From assembly GCF_003363435.1 (NCBI RefSeq), contig NZ_QRCT01000049.1, positions 248,001 to 312,000 on the forward strand: a stretch of DNA of 64,000 nucleotides. Reading direction: 5' to 3'. Shown here piece by piece: positions 17,194 to 25,937 of this stretch (its first letter is position 1; every line of letters starts with the position of its first letter). The translations under genes were made by a program, and so were the position numbers. This DNA comes from Anaerosacchariphilus polymeriproducens (lineage in GTDB: Bacteria > Bacillota > Clostridia > Lachnospirales > Lachnospiraceae). Under the pieces are notes generated by a model that worked only from the letters and a program-made list of their open reading frames with translations, was not told where the DNA came from and ran no database searches.

Positions 17194-18246
17194 ATGACAA
17201 TAACGATTTCACAGTTTATTTCAGAACTAACAACGAATCCTGCATTATGTATTACTGTCATCTTAACTATGGCCGTTATCTTAGTTAATGGCTGGACAGA
17301 TGCTCCAAATGCAATTGCAACCTGCGTTTCCACACGCGCGATTGCACCTAAACCTGCTATTATAATGGCAGCAGTATTTAACTTTGCTGGTGTTTTCTTC
17401 ATGACCATAGTAAATGCAACTGTTGCACAGACCATTTATAAAATGGTCAACTTTGAAGGAGATTCCAGAAATGCATTAGTTGCACTTTGTGCAGCTATGG
17501 TAGCAATTGTACTCTGGGCTACTGCTGCCTGGATATTTGGTATTCCGACAAGTGAAAGTCATGCACTTATTGCAGGAATCTCTGGTGCTGCTATTGCATT
17601 GCAAAATAGTATTTCGGGAATAAATGCTTCCGAATGGGTCAAAGTACTTATTGGTTTGGCTCTATCTACATTCCTTGGCTTTTCCATGGGATGGGTTGCA
17701 GTTAAACTGACCGAATTACTTTGCAAGAAAATGGACAGACAAAAAACAGGACCTTTCTTTAAAAATGCACAGATAGGTGGAGCTGCTGCTATGGCATTTA
17801 TGCATGGTGCTCAGGACGGACAGAAATTTATGGGCGTATTTATGCTTGGTATTTTTCTATCCCAAGGTAACTCAACTATTCAGGAATTCAGTATTCCTGT
17901 TTGGCTTATGTTTTTATGTTCATTAGTAATGGCTCTGGGTACCTCAATCGGAGGTTATAGAATCATTAAAGCTGTAGGCATGGACATGGTAAAATTAGAA
18001 ACTTATCAAGGATTTTCGGCAGACCTGGCCGGAGCCGGATGTATTTTAATTTCATCGTTAACAGGAATTCCAGTTAGTACAACCCATACGAAAACAACTG
18101 CAATCATGGGCGTTGGTTCCGCAAAACGTCTTTCCAATGTTAATTGGGGAGTTGTTAAAGAAATGGTCTTGACTTGGATTTTAACTTTTCCAGGTTGTGG
18201 TTTGATAGGTTTTTTAATGGCAAAACTCTTTATAGGTATATTTTAA
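17194..18246 (+). CDS. pit: Inorganic phosphate transporter, PiT family
   Basis: A 350-residue membrane protein with about ten helices and both PiT signatures: GWTDAPNAIATCVSTRA in the N-terminal half, and GIPTSESHALIAG plus GIPVSTTHTKTTAIMGVG as the repeated inverted halves. It imports phosphate (or metal-phosphate) driven by ion gradient. GGAGG precedes the ATG. The accessory gene follows 24 bases downstream, the usual arrangement for low-affinity phosphate uptake in bacteria. Confidence 0.95.
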   Translation: MTITISQFISELTTNPALCITVILTMAVILVNGWTDAPNAIATCVSTRAIAPKPAIIMAAVFNFAGVFFMTIVNATVAQTIYKMVNFEGDSRNALVALCAAMVAIVLWATAAWIFGIPTSESHALIAGISGAAIALQNSISGINASEWVKVLIGLALSTFLGFSMGWVAVKLTELLCKKMDRQKTGPFFKNAQIGGAAAMAFMHGAQDGQKFMGVFMLGIFLSQGNSTIQEFSIPVWLMFLCSLVMALGTSIGGYRIIKAVGMDMVKLETYQGFSADLAGAGCILISSLTGIPVSTTHTKTTAIMGVGSAKRLSNVNWGVVKEMVLTWILTFPGCGLIGFLMAKLFIGIF

Positions 18247-18270
18247 TTGCTCAAAAATTAGGAGGAAAAA

Positions 18271-18969
18271 ATGAAAGACGAAAAAGATAAGAAAAATGTA
18301 AAAGGTAGTAAAGACTCAAAGCATGATAATAAAAAGAAAAAATCACAAAAGAAAGCAAAAAATTACAATTATTTTGATGCTATCATTACTTTTGCAGATT
18401 ATTCTTGTCAAGCAGCCGAGTTACTTAACTCAATTCTTTCGAACTTTGAACCGGCTAAATTAGAAGCACAAATGAAAGAAATGCATGCAATTGAACATGC
18501 TGCCGATTTAGCAAAACATGAAATGATGAGCTATCTTGTAAAAGAATTCATTACCCCAATCGATAGAGAAGATATCTCCACAATAGCTCAAGAAATTGAC
18601 AATGTTACTGATGCGATAGAAGATGTATTGATGCAGCTTTATATGTACAATATTCAATCCGTTCGTAAAGAAGCTTTAGAATTCAGCAAAACAATTGTGA
18701 CTTGCTGTAATGCTTTAAGAAAAGTAACAGAAGATTTCCATCATTTCAAAAAATCTGCTAATGTAATGAAACACATTATTAACGTTAACAATCTGGAAGA
18801 AGAAGGTGACAGACTCTATACAAGAGGAATGAGAGATTTATACACTACTTCCAAAGATCCTGTTGAAATCATGGCTTGGACAAAGACGTTTGATTATCTG
18901 GAAAAATGCTGTGATGCTTGTGAAAACGTAGCTGATGTCATGGAATCTATTATAATGAAAAACACTTAA
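18271..18969 (+). CDS. PiT accessory protein, PhoU-like (DUF47)
   Basis: A 232-residue helical protein of the DUF47/PhoU-like family (AIEHAADLAKHEMMSYLVKEFITPIDREDISTIAQEIDNVTDAIED is family-typical). Such proteins pair with PiT permeases and modulate phosphate uptake or its signalling. An N-terminal extension of about 30 residues is unusual: 14 of the first 30 residues are lysine, so it may bind nucleotide, polyphosphate or membrane lipid. AGGAGG precedes the ATG and a terminator follows the stop. Confidence 0.92.
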   Translation: MKDEKDKKNVKGSKDSKHDNKKKKSQKKAKNYNYFDAIITFADYSCQAAELLNSILSNFEPAKLEAQMKEMHAIEHAADLAKHEMMSYLVKEFITPIDREDISTIAQEIDNVTDAIEDVLMQLYMYNIQSVRKEALEFSKTIVTCCNALRKVTEDFHHFKKSANVMKHIINVNNLEEEGDRLYTRGMRDLYTTSKDPVEIMAWTKTFDYLEKCCDACENVADVMESIIMKNT

Positions 18970-18980
18970 TCTAAATACAA

Positions 18981-19020
18981 AAAATCCTGATTTTGATCGG
19001 TTCAAATTAGGATTTTTTTT
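18981..19020 (+). terminator. Terminator of the pit operon
   Basis: AAAATCCTGATTT (18981-18993) pairs with AAATTAGGATTTT (19004-19016) with one wobble, followed by a T tract to 19020. Confidence 0.85.
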
Positions 19021-19021
19021 A

Positions 19022-19070
19022 TAAAAAAGCAGTCCATCCATATGTTTTATCATAATGGATGAACTGCTTT
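19022..19070 (-). terminator. Terminator of the amino acid permease gene
   Basis: AAAGCAGTCCATCCAT (19026-19041) pairs with ATGGATGAACTGCTTT (19055-19070) with one mismatch; the minus strand continues into a T tract. It is back to back with the pit terminator. Confidence 0.75.
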
Positions 19071-19084
19071 ATAAATTATAGATT

Positions 19085-20446
19085 TTAACAAGACTCACTA
19101 TTCTTATAATAAGTATACCCAATTAAACAAACCAGCGTACAAAATAGAATAAAAAATGTTACATATAAAGGATTTGATATAAAACCGCCTACAAATATAA
19201 TTAAAGCTCCGATAATCCCAAATATTGGGCATATAATTCCTTTAAAATTACTCTTAATCGTATCCTCTTTTTTCATCTTCAATACTTTTATATAAAGGAT
19301 AATATAACTAGCATAACTAAAAACTATGGATATTTCACTAATATCACCACCGGCCAGCAGCTTATACTTTTGTACAATATAATGAACAATCATCCATATT
19401 GTTGAAATGATAAAATAAATAATACATGAAGAAATTGATAACTTAAATTTAGGATTTATTTTTGCAATGTTAGAAGAATTGGGAATCATATTCTTACTTG
19501 CCAATGCTTGAGGCATTCTGAGCCCTCCCAAAATAACTCCATTCACTACACCTAAAACTGATATCAGAATAATAGTTAAAATAATCCTGCTTCCATGAGT
19601 ACCTAATAATAATTCTCCTACTTTATTTATAGCAGAATCCCCGGTGGATAGTATATATTCTGCACCCAGCATTTTATTTAATCCAAGAAAATATAAAAGA
19701 TATACACCTAAAACTATTATTGGACCTATGATAAGAGCAAGTGGCATATTCCTTTTTGGATTCTTAACTTCATTCGTAATACTAGTTGACACAACCCACC
19801 CATCAAATGAAAATGCGATAGGTGCCAATGCAGCAAGCCATCTCCATCCGACGTTGCTTTTAGAGACCAATTCAACTCCTTCTGGTAAAGCAGGGTTTTG
19901 AGCACCCCAGATTATACTTAATAATGCAACTCCCAATAAAGGGATCAACTTTACTACGGTAGAAATATTTTGAAAATAACCACCTAATTTAAATGACAAA
20001 ATATTAACTAAATAAAGTAATATCATATATCCAAAACCTATGAATACTTGTTGCTCCAATGTGTTCTCTAATCCAAAAAGTATACAAGTATAAATTCCTG
20101 CAACCCATGAAACAATAGCTGTTAATGTCGGAAAGTACACAAAAGTCTGAAACCAGCCAAACCCGGAAGCTGCTTTTTTTGAAATAAAATCTTCAAAATA
20201 TCCAACAACACCACCACTTTTCTTCGAGCGTAAGGAAAGTTCTGTTAATGTCAAGCTACCAAAGATAATACCAAATGCACCAATACAAAATACCAACACA
20301 CCAAGACCAATATCTCCTCCTGTAAATTTCAATACATCATCACATTTGAAAAATATACCGGAACCAATAACAATACCAATTATCATAGTAGTGGCCGTAA
20401 TTAAACTATAATGTTCGTTTTGATTTGTAATTTTACTCTTTTCCAT
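19085..20446 (-). CDS. APC-family amino acid permease
   Basis: A 453-residue membrane protein with about twelve helices. The first helix carries the APC substrate/sodium-site motif GIVIGSGIFFK, and a later segment APIAFSFDGWVVSTSITNEVKNPKRNMP matches the serine/threonine or glutamate exchanger (LAT-like) subgroup. It probably exchanges or imports a neutral or branched amino acid. GGGGGA precedes the ATG at 20446. The gene lies 165 bases downstream of cooS on the same strand, but with its own likely transcript and terminator. Substrate is not determined. Confidence 0.88.
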   Translation of the reverse strand: MEKSKITNQNEHYSLITATTMIIGIVIGSGIFFKCDDVLKFTGGDIGLGVLVFCIGAFGIIFGSLTLTELSLRSKKSGGVVGYFEDFISKKAASGFGWFQTFVYFPTLTAIVSWVAGIYTCILFGLENTLEQQVFIGFGYMILLYLVNILSFKLGGYFQNISTVVKLIPLLGVALLSIIWGAQNPALPEGVELVSKSNVGWRWLAALAPIAFSFDGWVVSTSITNEVKNPKRNMPLALIIGPIIVLGVYLLYFLGLNKMLGAEYILSTGDSAINKVGELLLGTHGSRIILTIILISVLGVVNGVILGGLRMPQALASKNMIPNSSNIAKINPKFKLSISSCIIYFIISTIWMIVHYIVQKYKLLAGGDISEISIVFSYASYIILYIKVLKMKKEDTIKSNFKGIICPIFGIIGALIIFVGGFISNPLYVTFFILFCTLVCLIGYTYYKNSESC

Positions 20447-20611
20447 TTTTTCCCCCTGTTGGTTTACAATCTTTAATTGTTTTATCTATAATATTTCCTT
20501 ATCACATCATATATTATTATTAGCCAAGAGTAAATACTTAATCTAATAAAAAACCATAATTTTTTATTTGTTTTTATCAAAATATAACCAAAATATATAG
20601 ATTTGTTATAC

Positions 20612-22528
20612 CTAACTGAGCCCCATGGCTTTTCTTTTACTGTTAATGTGAGCCTCTATATCATCTGCTACTTGTACAGGATCATCTCCCAAGGCTATTT
20701 TACCGCCAGTCAATGCTTCTACATCTTCCGTTACTAACTTTACCAGATTAGGTGCACCTGTTATAAATGGTGTTGGTGAAAGATGCGTATAAGCTCCATA
20801 TGCTACCGCAAAAATACCATCTATAGTTGCTTTTTGCTCCATCCATTCTGGTGCAGTCACCGCAATCGGAAGCTCTGATATATCTGCATCTAAATGATCT
20901 GCTAACGCAGTCACAAGCATTGATATTCTTCCTGTATCTGTACATGTACCAAAGCTTAAGACCGGAGGTATGCCTAAAGACTTACAGACTGCCTTTAATC
21001 CTTCTCCCGCTTGTTCTACAGCTTCAAGATTACACATACCTGCCACTTCAAGACCATGATTTCCACATCCTGCTGCCACAACCAGAATATCTTTCTTAAT
21101 CAATTCTTTTGTTAGATTTACTGTATTCCAATCCTGTGGTCCGTTTCTTAACGTTGAACAATTGGCCAAAGCTACGATTCCTTTTATTTGACCTTTTGCA
21201 ATCACATCTACTAAGGCATTTAAATCATTTCCTATTGCTTTTAAAACAGCCTCTGTGGAAAATCCTGCAATTGCCTTCGTCTTATTTTTAGGAACCATAG
21301 GTTTTATATTATTATGCCTTTTCTTAAAATTCTCAATTGCAATATCAATACAGTTTTCTGCCATTTCATCTGCTTTGGAAGGGTAATAAGGCATTTCATG
21401 CTGCGTTCCCGGAACACCAATGATAGTGCTGACGCTAATTAGTGTTACCTGATATTTTTCAGCATATTGATCCATTGCCGGAGGAGAACAATTTTCTTCC
21501 ATAACAAGCGCATCTACCGTACCTGTCGCAAGAAATGGTTCAAGCGAAAGCCAATTCCCCATAAGTCCAACAAAAACATCATCCACTTCAAATCTTTGAA
21601 GCAACTCCTGTCCTGTCTCAATAGATCCGACGATCCGGATTCCCTTTGCACCTGCTTTTTTTGCTTTTTCCTGGTATTCCTGCTGTTTTGCTTTTTGAAG
21701 TGTAGCTACACCTATCCAAGGTTGATGTCCATTAAACGCAATATTTACATAGTCTGGATCCATAATTCCCAAGTCTACATCTACTTCATGAGGCATCGGT
21801 GTTCCGAACAAAATATCCTGCGTCATTTCTAATCCAATTTGTGCCGTATAAATTGTAGACAAGCCAAGTCTGAGGGCTTTTTTGGCTAATGAAACATAAT
21901 CTCCATCTACATTTGTCAAACAACTGGCAATTGCATTTTCAACCTCATGCTGTAAACCTGAAGGGTAAAGATGAAGGTCTCTCCATAGCGGTTTTCTTTT
22001 CTTAGGCGCAAATGCTTCCACCATAATACTTTCCCGATCTGGGTTAACTTTCAATTCATCGTCTAGTAATTCAGCCAGTTTTATTGCTAATTGATTTGTT
22101 TCTTGATTGGTATCAATACCGACTTTCTCACACATCCACTTCAATTTTTCAACGTCCTTGATTTCAAACGTTGTTTTCCCTTCTCCTGTCGCTTTAAGTG
22201 TCCGAAAAGCTTCATATGCATGATGACCATAAGTCGCAGCTCCCATAATATTTCTCATAAGCAGATTTCTCATAGCCATTGCATCCGCATCAATACCACA
22301 CACTCCCTTATCTGCTCCTTCCAGATCATTGCTGATCCTGCATGGACCATGCGTACACAACTGGCAACTGACTCCCTGCAAACAGAACTTACAACGTATT
22401 TTTTCCTGTACTTCCCATCTGGAAAACACACTCGAAAGTCCATCTTCTTTTATTCTCTTTAACATTTCTTCTACAGAATCATGATAGCTTACACGTCCTT
22501 TTGTTTTTTCTAAAATAGATTGTTCCAT
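20612..22528 (-). CDS. cooS: Ni-Fe carbon monoxide dehydrogenase catalytic subunit
   Basis: A 638-residue anaerobic CODH. The N-terminal cysteine cluster CKFCLQGVSCQLCTHGPC provides the D and B [4Fe-4S] clusters. C-cluster ligands are visible as the His in FNGHQP and cysteines in EENCSPPA, ALANCSTLRN, AAGCGNHG and SFGTCTDTGR. It oxidises CO to CO2 (or the reverse) and passes electrons to ferredoxin. No acetyl-CoA synthase, CooC nickel chaperone or CooF ferredoxin lies nearby, so this is a solitary CODH, possibly for CO detoxification or redox balancing. GAGG precedes the ATG. The fold is related to Hcp, also present in this window. Confidence 0.97.
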   Translation of the reverse strand: MEQSILEKTKGRVSYHDSVEEMLKRIKEDGLSSVFSRWEVQEKIRCKFCLQGVSCQLCTHGPCRISNDLEGADKGVCGIDADAMAMRNLLMRNIMGAATYGHHAYEAFRTLKATGEGKTTFEIKDVEKLKWMCEKVGIDTNQETNQLAIKLAELLDDELKVNPDRESIMVEAFAPKKRKPLWRDLHLYPSGLQHEVENAIASCLTNVDGDYVSLAKKALRLGLSTIYTAQIGLEMTQDILFGTPMPHEVDVDLGIMDPDYVNIAFNGHQPWIGVATLQKAKQQEYQEKAKKAGAKGIRIVGSIETGQELLQRFEVDDVFVGLMGNWLSLEPFLATGTVDALVMEENCSPPAMDQYAEKYQVTLISVSTIIGVPGTQHEMPYYPSKADEMAENCIDIAIENFKKRHNNIKPMVPKNKTKAIAGFSTEAVLKAIGNDLNALVDVIAKGQIKGIVALANCSTLRNGPQDWNTVNLTKELIKKDILVVAAGCGNHGLEVAGMCNLEAVEQAGEGLKAVCKSLGIPPVLSFGTCTDTGRISMLVTALADHLDADISELPIAVTAPEWMEQKATIDGIFAVAYGAYTHLSPTPFITGAPNLVKLVTEDVEALTGGKIALGDDPVQVADDIEAHINSKRKAMGLS

Positions 22529-22552
22529 AGCAATACCTCGTTTCTTTCATAA

Positions 22553-22580
22553 ATTATCCTGTTTAGTATTTCCTAAACAA
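22553..22580 (-). promoter_or_regulatory. cooS promoter with inverted repeat over the -35
   Basis: Minus-strand -35 TTGTTT (22575-22580), 16-base spacer, -10 GATAAT (22553-22558). The dyad GTTTAG-N6-CTAAAC (22561-22578) fills the interval between the boxes, a position typical of repressor binding. The regulator is unknown. Confidence 0.5.
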
Positions 22581-22607
22581 AAAAAAATACCCCAAAAACG
22601 GGGTATT
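22579..22607 (-). terminator. Terminator of the CPBP protease gene
   Basis: ATACCCC/GGGGTAT stem (22587-22606) with a 6-base loop, four bases after the stop codon and followed on the minus strand by eight T residues. Confidence 0.85.
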
Positions 22608-22610
22608 AAA

Positions 22611-23582
22611 TTAAGTCAATTTTTCAATTCCTTCCATTGCCATGAATAAACAAATTAAAATAAAAATAATCATCCATACAGAAGTAAAAATGTATTTATA
22701 CTTCTTCTTATTTCTCGTAGCATATACGTTTAAGTAGTGAGCTATTTGCTTTCGATATTTAAATATAAAAAAGATAGCAATTAGAGTAAACACAACAAGC
22801 ATTGCATAAAATATTACATTAGTAACCGTTTCATTCATACCCTTAGTCAAAAACAAAAATAAGTCTCCAAATATGAAATTATTTATGATATGTAATACCA
22901 TTGACCATTTAATAGAATATTCCATTGCAACATATCCTAACACAAGTCCAACAGAAGCTGCAAAAATTCCTTGTACCAAGTTACCATGAAACAATCCAAA
23001 TAAAGCTGCTGAAACTATAATTGCAAAAACTCTTCCATGTTTCTCTAATTTTCTAAGTATTGCCCCTCTAAAAATGATTTCCTCAGAAATAGGTCCAAAA
23101 AACGAAGCATAAAGAAACATTAAAATACCGTTACTTCCGGCAGAAGCATTTTTCATATCATTCATAATGGTATAACCAAAATGATTAAATACACTTTCTA
23201 ATCCATTCCCCAAAAGTAAGAACAAAATTTGTGGAGCCATAAAACAGGAAAGAAAAATAACGAATTCTTTTAAATGCATTTTACGTCTTGATACTTTTAA
23301 ATCATAGGTAAATAGCTCTTTTTTTCTTAACGCATAAATTAAAAACAAACCTAATCCTATCCCTACGAGATAAGCCACACCATCTTTACCATTTCTGGAA
23401 ATAGAATCTGTAAATGCTTCTACATCAAATTTAGGATTCTTTATCATTTGAAAAGCTGCTTCGACTATTACATATAACGTATAGACTGACATCAACAAAA
23501 TATCATATAAAATTAAAGTTATAGCAATTTTATTAATATCCTTTTTAAATAACTTTTTTAATGTTTTTTCTTCTGAATACAT
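22611..23582 (-). CDS. CPBP-family intramembrane metalloprotease
   Basis: A 323-residue membrane protein with about eight helices and the CPBP (Abi/CaaX-like) motifs: EEIIFRG (Glu pair and Arg), FGLFHGNLVQG (first His) and HIINN (second His region). Members cut substrates inside the membrane, and several process or confer self-immunity to bacteriocin-like peptides. AAAGGAG precedes the ATG. It has its own promoter with a LytTR-type direct repeat and lies immediately downstream of an agr-like two-component system, so it is the probable output of that system. No AgrB/AgrD or bacteriocin precursor gene is visible nearby. Confidence 0.9.
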   Translation of the reverse strand: MYSEEKTLKKLFKKDINKIAITLILYDILLMSVYTLYVIVEAAFQMIKNPKFDVEAFTDSISRNGKDGVAYLVGIGLGLFLIYALRKKELFTYDLKVSRRKMHLKEFVIFLSCFMAPQILFLLLGNGLESVFNHFGYTIMNDMKNASAGSNGILMFLYASFFGPISEEIIFRGAILRKLEKHGRVFAIIVSAALFGLFHGNLVQGIFAASVGLVLGYVAMEYSIKWSMVLHIINNFIFGDLFLFLTKGMNETVTNVIFYAMLVVFTLIAIFFIFKYRKQIAHYLNVYATRNKKKYKYIFTSVWMIIFILICLFMAMEGIEKLT

Positions 23583-23620
23583 ACTAACACTACTCCTTTA
23601 TCACAATTTAGTTCCTTTAT

Positions 23621-23685
23621 ATCATATAGCAAATGAGAAGAAAAATTACGATTTTTGTGACCAATTGCAATATTTATGTGACAAA
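23621..23685 (-). promoter_or_regulatory. CPBP gene promoter with LytTR-type direct repeat
   Basis: The minus strand has -10 TATGAT (23621-23626) with a poor -35 (GTAATT, 23644-23649). Just upstream are two copies of a 9-mer, TTGGTCACA (23656-23664) and TTTGTCACA (23677-23685), in direct orientation with exactly 21 bases start to start. LytTR response regulators bind such paired direct repeats about two helix turns apart, and the adjacent gene encodes one. Confidence 0.65.
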
Positions 23686-23751
23686 TGGTAAGTTATTCTC
23701 AACTAATTTTTTTATAATTTAAATATTGCACCAAACCTAAAGCGAAATTGT

Positions 23752-25077
23752 TTACATTTTATTTAAATTTAAAGGCAGAAGAATTTCTAAAGTAAATTGC
23801 CAAATATCCTCTTTCTGTATCCAGTTAATATGAACATCGCCACCATAATTTCCAACAGCAGATTTTATATTGTCTATTCCAAAACCATGATTATCCTGAT
23901 CTATTTTGCGACTGACAATTTTTCCGTTCTTTTGAATTACTCCGTATTTACAAGCGTTTTCAAAACTGATAAGCAGAAAATTTGTATTTTGTTTTATAGA
24001 AATATAGACCGTCCTATCATATTTATCATGCAATTCTTCTAATGCTTCTATAGCATTATCTAAAGCATTTGCAAATATTTTACACCAATCAATTGCTTTG
24101 ATATCAGCTGCATTTAATAAATTTCCCTCCATTGCGAACATGATGCCTTTTTCCTTTGCCCGTTCTTTTTTTGAACTAATAATCGCATCTACCATACTGT
24201 TATTCGTCTGTACATCAACATCAAGTTTTGCCACTTCCAGATTAAGTTCCTCTATATAATTTTTAAGTTCTTCACTTTTTTCTTGATCCATTAAAATCTT
24301 AATACAAGCCAAATGATTCTTCATATCATGCCGCAATTTTCTGGTTTCTTCCTGCATTTTTTTATATGCCTCAAAATGCCTTACCTCTTCCTCTATATAT
24401 TTTTCATTTAATCTGCTTATTTCCAAATAAAACTGTGCCGTGTTTCCCTGAATCAGCATTCGTATCATAATATATACTATTAATATGTAAGCAGCAATCA
24501 AAATCCATAATATAATTTTAGGATATATATCTATATGTAATAAAAATCCATTATCCGTTATCCCAAATGTCAATATTCCCAAGAACGTCGAGGTAATCCC
24601 AATAATATACCGTTCTATTTTTTTTATTCTCTTTGTAAAATGATACTTTCCATCTAACTTCCATACTAGTAACATGATTACAAGCGTAGTAATATCACCA
24701 ACAAAGGATTTTATACTTTCATATAGATCATTCTCTAAATTACCAAAAATCACTTGTACAAGCATAGATAATAGACCATAAGGTAATAATACCGTAAAAA
24801 CAAGGGGCCAAAACCAAAATATATGCCGAAAACGTTTTTTTGGAACAACCAGAAACAATAGCAAATGACTAACTATTACAGCATATAAAATAAGTAATTC
24901 ATCATACGATTCACCGGTCTTTCCTAAAAAAGATAAGACGAACCCTAATAAACCTGCCACAATAATCCACTTTTTAATTCTTTGAATCGAAAATCCATAT
25001 ACATATCTATAAACAAAGAACAAAATAAAAATTAAAGTACAAGTAGATACTCGGTAATATAATAATTGTAATTCCAT
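23752..25077 (-). CDS. AgrC-like sensor histidine kinase
   Basis: A 441-residue membrane kinase: six or seven transmembrane helices in the first 210 residues, then the phospho-acceptor region LRHDMKNHLACIKILM typical of GHKL-type AgrC/ComD/VirS kinases, and a C-terminal ATPase with NALDNAIEAL (N box) and GFGIDNIKSAVGNYGG (G box). Such kinases sense extracellular peptides. GAGG precedes the ATG and the response regulator gene lies 24 bases upstream in the same operon. No peptide precursor or AgrB protease was found within the neighbouring genes. Confidence 0.92.
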   Translation of the reverse strand: MELQLLYYRVSTCTLIFILFFVYRYVYGFSIQRIKKWIIVAGLLGFVLSFLGKTGESYDELLILYAVIVSHLLLFLVVPKKRFRHIFWFWPLVFTVLLPYGLLSMLVQVIFGNLENDLYESIKSFVGDITTLVIMLLVWKLDGKYHFTKRIKKIERYIIGITSTFLGILTFGITDNGFLLHIDIYPKIILWILIAAYILIVYIMIRMLIQGNTAQFYLEISRLNEKYIEEEVRHFEAYKKMQEETRKLRHDMKNHLACIKILMDQEKSEELKNYIEELNLEVAKLDVDVQTNNSMVDAIISSKKERAKEKGIMFAMEGNLLNAADIKAIDWCKIFANALDNAIEALEELHDKYDRTVYISIKQNTNFLLISFENACKYGVIQKNGKIVSRKIDQDNHGFGIDNIKSAVGNYGGDVHINWIQKEDIWQFTLEILLPLNLNKM

Positions 25078-25101
25078 GTTTACCTCTTTTTAATTGCTAT
25101 T

Positions 25102-25833
25102 TCACTGGGTTTTGATACAATGAATGATCTTCTCTTTCAACTCCTTATCCCTTCCACGACTAATAGGAAGACATATATCAGAAAAAATCGTAACCTCTCG
25201 CGCATGATAAGAGGTCAAATAATCCAGGTTAATGATATAACTCCGATGACATCTAAAAAATTGTTTCTTAGATAATTCCATCTCAAAATCTTTGATCCTC
25301 TTGCGGACCCGATATTCACTCAGAAAATACTTCCCTTTATCCCCTTCACTATTATTCCGTACAAAAACGAAAACATCATTCCGAACAGATTCTATATAAA
25401 CAATATCTCTAATTTCAACAATGACCTCTTCTTTCTGAGTATGAAGAAGCATCGTTTCCCTTTGTTCCATTCTTCTATCTATTTCTTTCAATGTCTCAAA
25501 CATTTTTTCTTCCTTGACTGGTTTTGCCAAAAAACGAACTGCCTCGACCTCATACCCCTCCATTGCAAATTCTGTATGACTTGTTAGAAAAACAATGAAT
25601 TCATTTCCACCAAATGCTCGTAATTTCTTCGCTGTCGTAATTCCATCCAGCTTTTTCATTTCAATATCCAATAATATAAGATCATATGTATATCCCGACT
25701 GATATCTTTTGAGGAACTCTTCTCCAGAATCAAAGGTATCAATCAGAGTATCTAAATTATGATAATATTTGTCTATTAATTTTATAATCTGATTTTGAAA
25801 TAGCTTTTCATCTTCACATACTGCAATTTTCAC
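25102..25833 (-). CDS. LytTR-family response regulator (AgrA-like)
   Basis: A 243-residue protein with a receiver domain (MKIAVCEDEKLF, phospho-Asp in LILLDIEMKKLDG, Thr/Ser in VFLTSH, Lys in FLAKPV) and a C-terminal LytTR DNA-binding domain (DIVYIESVRNDVFVF, FFRCHRSYIINLDYL, LPISRGRDKELKE). Start is the GTG at 25833 because GAGGGG lies eight bases upstream; a GTG at 25842 has no site. It is phosphorylated by the downstream kinase and should bind paired direct repeats. The best candidate target in the window is the CPBP gene promoter. Confidence 0.93.
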   Translation of the reverse strand: MKIAVCEDEKLFQNQIIKLIDKYYHNLDTLIDTFDSGEEFLKRYQSGYTYDLILLDIEMKKLDGITTAKKLRAFGGNEFIVFLTSHTEFAMEGYEVEAVRFLAKPVKEEKMFETLKEIDRRMEQRETMLLHTQKEEVIVEIRDIVYIESVRNDVFVFVRNNSEGDKGKYFLSEYRVRKRIKDFEMELSKKQFFRCHRSYIINLDYLTSYHAREVTIFSDICLPISRGRDKELKEKIIHCIKTQ

Positions 25834-25888
25834 CAGTTTCACCCCTCGTCATTTTTTATCTGCCTTATATTTTATCTTGCTTTCATAC

Positions 25889-25919
25889 AAAAAACAAGGA
25901 CATTCCATCCTTGTTTTTT
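25889..25919. terminator. Terminator after the alpha-galactosidase gene
   Basis: Twelve-base-pair stem AAAAAACAAGGA/TCCTTGTTTTTT around a 7-base loop, with T tracts on both strands. It closes the galactoside operon on the minus strand and may also insulate the response regulator gene. Confidence 0.85.
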
Positions 25920-25937
25920 ATAATCTCTATTTATTTT

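Noticed and set aside
22611-25833. Complete agr quorum-sensing locus
   Set aside because: I read the neighbouring intervals for AgrB- or AgrD-like ORFs and found none; only kinase and regulator are present.
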